Of a stretch of 64,000 bases of DNA, positions 58,211 to 64,000 are shown one piece after another. The stretch's first letter is position 1; every line of letters begins with the position of its first letter. The position numbers and the translations under genes were made by a program. The DNA is from Cryptomeria japonica (Eukaryota > Streptophyta > Pinopsida > Cupressales > Cupressaceae), in contig NW_026728904.1 of the NCBI RefSeq assembly GCF_030272615.1, positions 436,001-500,000 of the forward strand. Direction: 5' to 3'. Under the pieces are notes generated by a model. The model saw nothing but the letters and a program-made list of their open reading frames with translations. It was not told where the DNA came from and made no database searches.

Positions 58211-59060
58211 ATGATTCCTAATAAATTTCCACCTTTAACTCCACATAATTATGTATCATGGAAAATTAAAGTATGGAGTAAATTAATGGAAAAGGGTCTC
58301 ACACATTACATAGATGGAACAATAACAGCACCACCTGATCCTAAGGCTGATCCAAATGCTCAATTAGAATGGCTCACAAATAATTGCATATCTCTTGGAA
58401 CCTTACGCAAGTATGTATCAGATGACCTCATTTTTCACATTGAGAAGTGTAAAACAATCAAAGAGGCTTGGGATATGTTTCAGAAATTGAATGGATAAGT
58501 TGATGAAATTAGAGGCTATCAGATTGACAATGAGCTCACCAACTTGGATCCCAAGAGTTTTGATACAATCCGAGATTATGTCACCAAAGCAAATGAGCTA
58601 AGAGCAAAGCTTAAGGATTGTGGAATTGACAAAAAGGATGCTCAGTTGATATTCAACTTGTTGGACAAGCTTGCACTAGAATATGCAGCATTTGTATCTA
58701 GCTTCCAAACTCATTGTTTGACAGTGGGGAGTTCTTATGTTATGCCTTCATTTGATGCTTTCACAGAAATGTTAATATTGGAACAATCTAAGTCGTTGAA
58801 CATGGGGTTTCTCAAGTCTTCAATGTCCAAGACTTTGGTGGCTAATCAAGGGAATCAAGGAAGTCAAGGCAAAGATTTCAACAAGAAGAAGAAGAAATCT
58901 AAGTCTAAGCCACACCAAGAAAAAGGAAAAAGGACAATCATCCTCTCCATCACAAGGTGATTTTTCATCCTCTTCCAAGAAGGGGACACCACCTAAGAAG
59001 GATAAACCAACTTGTGCATATTGCAAGAAGTATGGTCATGATGAGCGTTGATGCCACGCA
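58211..59060 (+). pseudogene. copia B gag
   Basis: Starts MIPNKFPPLTPHNYVSWKIK. A stop follows 'MFQKLNG' at 58498. The domain goes on with 'NELRAKLKDCGIDKKDAQ' and 'LDKLALEYAAFVSSFQT'. A frameshift near 58925 in the Lys-rich part leads to the zinc knuckle CAYCKKYGHDER, then TGA (59049-59051) and CH. CCHC ligands are present, but the stop lies inside the knuckle. Confidence 0.9.
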
Positions 59061-59108
59061 AAGCAAGTTGATGAGTTAACCAATCTTCTCAAGAAAAACA
59101 ACATCAAC

Positions 59109-59693
59109 TTGCCATCTGCCTACACAAAGAAGGATTCATCTCCTTCCTCTTCCTCACAGTCTAAGGGAAAAGAGCAAGCATTTTTGGCTACAACAGGTTC
59201 TTCACAGCAATGGATACTTGATTCGGGTGCCTCATATCACATGGGTTCTACAAAGGAGCAGTTTTCTTCATTGGAGCCATCTAAGGTACCTCACATTTAC
59301 ATAGGTGATGATACACAAGTCGAGGTTGAAGGGAAAGGTTCAGTTGACATGGATGATGGAACATTTGAGAATGTTCTCTATGTTCCTAACTTGTCTACCA
59401 ACCTTCTCTTCATCTACCAAATCACTCACTATGGCAATGGGAAAAAGGTTGAGTTTACACCAGATTCAGTTGTGGTAAAGGAACTTGATGATGATGCCTT
59501 GGTAGCAGTGGGACAATTCAATGACAACTCAAGGCTTTATTCATTTTCCCACTTTGTGCCAAGTTCACCTTCTAGGGCCTTGCTTACTCATTCAAATTTA
59601 GAAAGTAAGCTATGGCATGAGCGGTTTGGTCACCTATACTATCGCTATCTTCAGCAGCTAAGCACTAAATACATGGTCACAGGTCTACCTTGA
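59109..59693 (+). pseudogene. copia B protease and pre-integrase
   Basis: Contains 'QQWILDSGASYHMGSTKEQF', an intact copia protease site, then 'VLYVPNLSTNLLF'. The pre-integrase part 'LWHERFGHLYYRYLQQL' follows, and the frame ends with TGA at 59691. The leading Ser-rich part links to gag. Confidence 0.9.
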
Positions 59694-60585
59694 ATCAGTT
59701 TTTCAGAGGGTGTATGTTCAGGTTGTTCCATGGGGCAAGCATCCTGAAGAGAAGTTTGACAAAGGGAAAACTTGGAGAGCTTTGGAAGTTCTTCAACTTG
59801 TTCATAATGATGTAGCAGGTCCATTTCCAACACCTTCATTTAGTAAGGCCCGCTATGTTCTCACCTTCATTGATGACTACTCCTGCTTCACTTGGGTCTA
59901 CTTTCTTATTCATAAGAGTGAAGTATTTGATAGATTTCAGGACTTCAAGACTCATGTGGAGAAGCAATCAGGGAAAGTGGTCAAGATTCTTCGCACAGAT
60001 AATGGAAGGGAATATGTGAACAAAAGACTTGAGGATTTTTGTACATTTGAGGGGATTGATCTTCAGCATTTTGTAGCATACACTCCATAGCAGAACGAGG
60101 TTGCAAAATGCAAGAATAGAACTCTCAAAGAAATGGCTAGTTGTATGATACATGCACGTTCTCTTGATCCCGCCTTTTGGGCAGAGGCTATCAGTTGTGC
60201 CACACACATCCAGAATCGGGTTCCTCACAAAGATTTGCAAGGTATTACTCCTTTTGAAGCTTGGGCTGGTAGGAAACCAATTGTGAGACATTTCAAAGTC
60301 TTTGGGTGTCCAGCATGGGCTCGCATACCTCCGCAGAAACGCAAGGCATTGGAACCTCAGAGTCGACCTTGCATATTTGTTGGATATCCTGAGGGTGTTA
60401 AGGCATACAGATTGATGGATCCAGAGACACATGAGGTATTCATTGAGAGGAGTGTTCACTTTGAGGAAAGCTCTCCTAGCTTAGCCTCTCTACCTCCTCC
60501 ACCTTCCTCCATTGTGGATAGTGATGTTAGTGATTCAGATGATGAAACTCCTTCAACTCTGACTCACAAGGTTACACCTCTGTAG
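59694..60585 (+). pseudogene. copia B integrase
   Basis: An extra G near 59740 shifts the frame. The core then reads 'LQLVHNDVAGPF' (Asp), 'FIDDYSCFTWVYFLIHKS' and 'LRTDNGREY' (Asp). A TAG at 60088-60090 fits CAG-to-TAG in the 'TPQQN' signature. The C-terminal part ('FWAEAISCATHIQNRV', 'FGCPAWARIP', 'CIFVGYPEG') follows and ends at TAG at 60583. Confidence 0.9.
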
Positions 60586-61485
60586 GGTCCACATGCAGTT
60601 GAGGAGCCTTGTTCTCCACCTCCACCTAGACCTCGATGGGCTCGACAGACACTTGAGTCTGCAGGTTCTCTTGTTGGGGATCCTTCAGATACACGGAGAA
60701 CTCGATCACAACATCAGGATCTTCCACATGCAGTCATTGCTACCGCTTCTAATCCACAGACATTTAGGGAAGCATCAAGGGTTCCTGAGTGGGACCAAGC
60801 TATGGAGGAAGAGTATAGTTCCTTGATGAGGAACAACACATGGGATTTAGTCCATCTCCCTAAGGGGAGAAAGATGGTTTGATGTAAGTGGATCTATCAG
60901 ACCAAGTTTGTAGCGGATGGTAGTGTGGATAAGTATAAGGCTCGGCTTGTTGCAAAAGGTTTTTCTCAGGTTGTAGGTGTTGAATATAATGAGACCTTTG
61001 CACCTGTAGCCAAGATGAACTCCATTCGTTTGACACTTGCTATTGCTGCAGCTCATGGTTGGGCTGTACATCAGATGGATGTGAAGAGTGCTTTTCTTCA
61101 TGGTGATCTTGATGAGGAGATTTATATGGAGCAACCACAAGGTTTCATCTAGGATACTTCCTTGGTTTGCAGACTAAGGAAATCTCTCTATGGCCTTAAG
61201 CAGGCCCCCAGGGCTTGGTACGCCAAGATGCATTCCTTTCTTCTCTCCGCAAGGTTCACCAGGTGTCATTCTGACCCAAATGTCTACATTTTGCGACAGG
61301 ATGACTCTCACTTGATACTTGTGCTCTATGTTGATGACTTGATCATTATAGGGAGTACTTCATCCATCATTAGCAGGGTCAAATCTGATTTGCATGACAA
61401 ACTTGCTATGACTGACTTGGGTCTTTTGCACTACTTTCTCAGGATAGAGATTTCACAGTCACCTTCCAGGATTACACTATCGTAG
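60586..61485 (+). pseudogene. copia B reverse transcriptase
   Basis: A linker rich in Pro/Arg is followed by 'WDQAMEEEYSSLMRNNTWDL', a TGA at 60880-60882 (Arg expected), then 'DKYKARLVAKGFSQVVGVEY'. The palm keeps 'HQMDVKSAFLHGDLDEEIYM' and 'LYVDDLIIIG', an intact YVDD. TAGs at 61150 and 61483 fit CAG-to-TAG. Confidence 0.92.
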
Positions 61486-62235
61486 CCCAAGTATGCTCAT
61501 GATCTACTTTCACGCTTTCATATGGCTGATTGTAAGCCTACCCCGACTCCCTTTCTTTCAGGAGTCAAGCTTGAGGCTCAGTGTTCTTCTCCACCAGTTG
61601 ATGCCACTTTGTATCGTCAGCATGTGGGTAGTCTCATCTACTTGACTCATACATGCCCAGATATTTCATTTGCAGTTGGCATGGTTTCCCGCTTCATGTA
61701 GGAACCACATGAGCTTCATTGGAAAGCCACCAAACACATCCTTCATTACATCCAAGGTACACATCACTATGGGATTCACTATGCAACAGGCACAGGACTT
61801 CGCTTGGTTGGTTACACAGACTCCGATTGGGCTGGCAATCTTGATGATCGTAAGTCTACTTCTGGTTACAGTTTTCACCTTGGTTCGGGCCCCATTTGTT
61901 GGTAGAGCAAGAAGCAACATGCTATTGCTCTCTCTTCGATTGAGGCTGAGTATCAAGGCATTGTTAACACAGCGACTGAGACCATTTGGCTCCAGCAGAT
62001 TCTCACAGAGTTTGGATTCACCACTCCACGGCCAACAATTCTAAATTGTGACAATCAAAGTGCTATTGCAATCTCGAAGAACCTGGTCTAGCACCAGCGG
62101 ACCAAACATATCAAGATTCATATGCACTATATCCGAGAGCTCATCTAGGAGCAGGTCATTGATTTGCAGTATTTTCCTACAACAGAGCAGGTTGCTGACA
62201 TATTCACCAAACTTTTCACCAAGAGTAAGTTCTAG
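61486..62235 (+). pseudogene. copia B RNase H
   Basis: Reads 'VGYTDSDWAGNLDDRKSTSG', 'ALSSIEAEYQGIVNTA' and 'ILNCDNQSAIAIS', the RNase H acidic residues. Stops at 61699, 61903, 62089, 62146 and 62233 are all TAG, four of them where CAG is expected and one where TGG is expected. Confidence 0.9.
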
Positions 62236-62558
62236 CAGTTGCAAGCTCTCTTGGGGGTGCGAGATGTGTCATTAGGGGGGGTCAGCTGACTTCTCCTTCC
62301 TCTCTTATGGGGGGGACTTTTTCCTCTTTGAGGTTTTGTCCTTCTTCTTTGAGAGTCTTTTGTACATTCATCTCTCTTTTGGGGGGGAGTTTTTTCCCAC
62401 TGGGTTTTCTCCCTTTCTTCGTTTGTGAGAGATTGCATTGCATAGTTTTGCTTGCATTTGCATATTGTACATGGGTACCTATCATGGCCTAGTAGCCGTG
62501 ACCCATCTTGCATTGTTGAATTGAGTCTTCATTCCCCTAAGTTGCACTTAAGGGGGGG
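62236..62558 (+). other. copia B 3' untranslated region
   Basis: T- and G-rich, with 'gggggggagttttttcccact' type runs, ending in the purine tract before 62559. The part 'cattcccctaagttgcac' is shared, inverted, with the partial element at 37475-37560. Confidence 0.75.
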
Positions 62559-63007
62559 TGTTGGTGTAAATAAATATTCAATTTGGATATTATTACACTT
62601 TACTTAAGTTAACTTAGGATAATGCATCTCTTCGTAGTTTGGATTTGAGACACTTAGGGAAGTGTGCACATAGGGATAGAGCTTGTAGGAGAAATTCCAC
62701 CTTTTGTGGTCTTATTTTGCTGTTGCACTCCACATTCGGTGGGTCATCCACCTCTTGTGGAATATTATATTATTTCTCCTACCTACCCCTAGTATTTCTT
62801 ACCTACCCTTGTTTCTCATTGAGCCACATGTCATATTTGTGTGCTCATACATCCATATGGCCTTGCCTATATAAGTAGGCCTATATTCATTGTATTGGTT
62901 AATCCAGTTGATCATTTTGTATATTGATGGGAATACAGTTTGTTCTTGTCATTCTATTGTCTCTTTTATGCTTTTTATTGTGCCCTTGATCTTGGCAAAA
63001 TCCTACA
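62559..63007 (+). repeat. right LTR of copia B
   Basis: 449 bp, same length as the left LTR; TATA-type box at 62867-62875. Followed by AGAGG and the GA satellite. Confidence 0.95.
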
Positions 63008-63527
63008 AGAGGGAAAGAGGGAGGAGGGAGAGGGAGAGAGGGAGAGAAGAGGGGGGGAAGGGAGAGGTAGAGGGAGGGAGAGAGGGAGAGAAGAGGGGGG
63101 AGGGAAGGTAGAGAGAGGGAAAGAGGTAGAGGGAGGGAGAGAGGGAGAGAGGGAGAGAGAGAGAGGGGGAAGATGAAAGAGGGAGATAGGTAGAGGGAGG
63201 GAGAGAGGGAGAGAGAGAGAGAGGGGGAGAGAGAGAGAGGGAGAGGGAGAGGGAGAGGGAGAGAGAGAGGGAAGGAGGGAGAGGGAGAGAGAGAGAGAGG
63301 GAGAGGGAGGGAAGATGAGAGAGGGAGATAGGTAGAGGGAGGGAGAGAGGGAGAGAGAGGGAGAGGGAGAGAGAGGGAGAGAGAGAGAGAGATGGTTAGG
63401 GAAGGTAGAGAGAGGGAGAGAGGTAGAGGGAGGAGAGACAGAGAGAAGAGGGGGGAGGGTGGGAGAGAAGAAGGGATATGGAGGAAGGGAGAGGGAGAGA
63501 AGAGGGGGAGGGAAGGTAGAGAGAGGG

Positions 63528-63582
<55 letters not shown>

Positions 63583-63728
63583 GGTGGTGGGAGAGAAGAA
63601 GGGGTATGGAGGAAGGGAGAGGGAAAGAGGGAAGGAGGGAGAGGGAGAGAGGGAGAGAAGAGGGGGGTGGGAGAGAAGAAAGGGTATGGAGGAAGGGAGA
63701 GGGAGAGAGGGAAGGAGGGAGAGGGAGG

Positions 63729-63790
<62 letters not shown>

Positions 63791-63825
63791 AGAGAGAGGG
63801 AGAGAGGTAGAGGGATGGGGAGAGG

Positions 63826-63919
<94 letters not shown>

Positions 63920-64000
63920 AGAGAGAGGGAGAGAGGTAGAGGGATGGGGAGAGGGAGAGAGGGAAAGGGGGGAGGGAAATAGGAGGGGTCTTAAGGGGTC
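63008..64000. repeat. GA-rich satellite, block 4
   Basis: About 1 kb of (GA)n/(GGA)n with the longer phrases of the earlier blocks and long pure (GA) runs (63535-63575, 63735-63785, 63833-63914). It continues past the window end. Glu/Arg-rich open frames across it are not genes. Confidence 0.93.

Larger units (their letters stand above)
56230..63007 (+). mobile_element. Ty1/copia retrotransposon B, decayed
   Basis: LTRs are 449 bp each, at 56230-56678 and 62559-63007, with about 14 differences by eye (about 97 percent alike). They are flanked by AGAGG at 56225-56229 and 63008-63012. The primer site TGGTATCAAAGC (56679-56690) has one change from the usual 12-mer, and the purine tract 'ttaaggggggg' precedes the right LTR. 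Gag and pol domains in copia order are plus-strand and carry about a dozen stops, most of them TAG in place of CAG. A long leader (56691-58210) includes a GC-rich island. Confidence 0.96.

Noticed and set aside
1-64000. tRNA or rRNA genes
   Set aside because: Only primer-site fragments matching the initiator-Met tRNA 3' end were seen; no full tRNA or rRNA could be recognised by eye.

Overview
The window is AT-rich plant nuclear DNA with few genes. Long, heavily mutated LTR retrotransposons, nested insertions, solo LTRs and low-complexity arrays make up most of it. Large old Ty1/copia and Ty3/gypsy elements, many stop codons of the C-to-T type and one acyltransferase gene family surrounded by its own pseudogenes suggest a big repeat-rich seed-plant genome, possibly a conifer. 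The species is an inference; no sequence here proves it.

Region by region. 1-8.7 kb: a decayed Ty3/gypsy element on the minus strand (gag and aspartic protease recognisable, no reverse transcriptase found) with its non-coding flanks. 10.4-11.8 kb: the only intact host gene I can support, a two-exon BAHD acyltransferase of HCT-like type. 12.3-27 kb: four broken copies of that gene (12.4, 18.8-19.4, 22.6-23.2 and 25.7-26.7 kb). They are separated by a 6.3 kb non-autonomous LTR element (12,492-18,756, flanked by CATAC), a stretch I could not assign, and a 0.95 kb TA/TACA microsatellite. 27.2-29.9 kb: the 3' part of a minus-strand LTR element carrying an antisense plant-mobile-domain remnant. 29.9-37.2 kb: a minus-strand Ty1/copia element with a solo LTR nested in its 3' LTR and another element cut into its 5' LTR. 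37.2-39.9 kb: that second element, itself hit by a solo LTR with a clean GTATG duplication.

39.9-48.7 kb is the most unusual part. It looks like a DNA transposon of about 8.7 kb with two convergent genes: a ten-exon gene of unknown function on the plus strand, and a decayed transposase-like gene on the minus strand with an HTH-like segment, Cys-rich segments and candidate acidic catalytic residues. A 359-bp tandem array lies between them, and GCGCGTAC-type motifs cluster in inverted orientation at both ends. I cannot assign it to a named superfamily.

48.7-64 kb was originally one GA-rich satellite array. It has been split by a solo LTR (49,374-50,867, duplication GAGTG), a Ty1/copia element (50,966-55,887) and a second Ty1/copia element (56,230-63,007, duplication AGAGG). 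Most stops in these elements read as CAG-to-TAG or CGA-to-TGA. That fits deamination of methylated cytosines in CHG and CG contexts and long silencing. The genes do not form a pathway: one host enzyme gene sits in a graveyard of its own copies and of mobile DNA.
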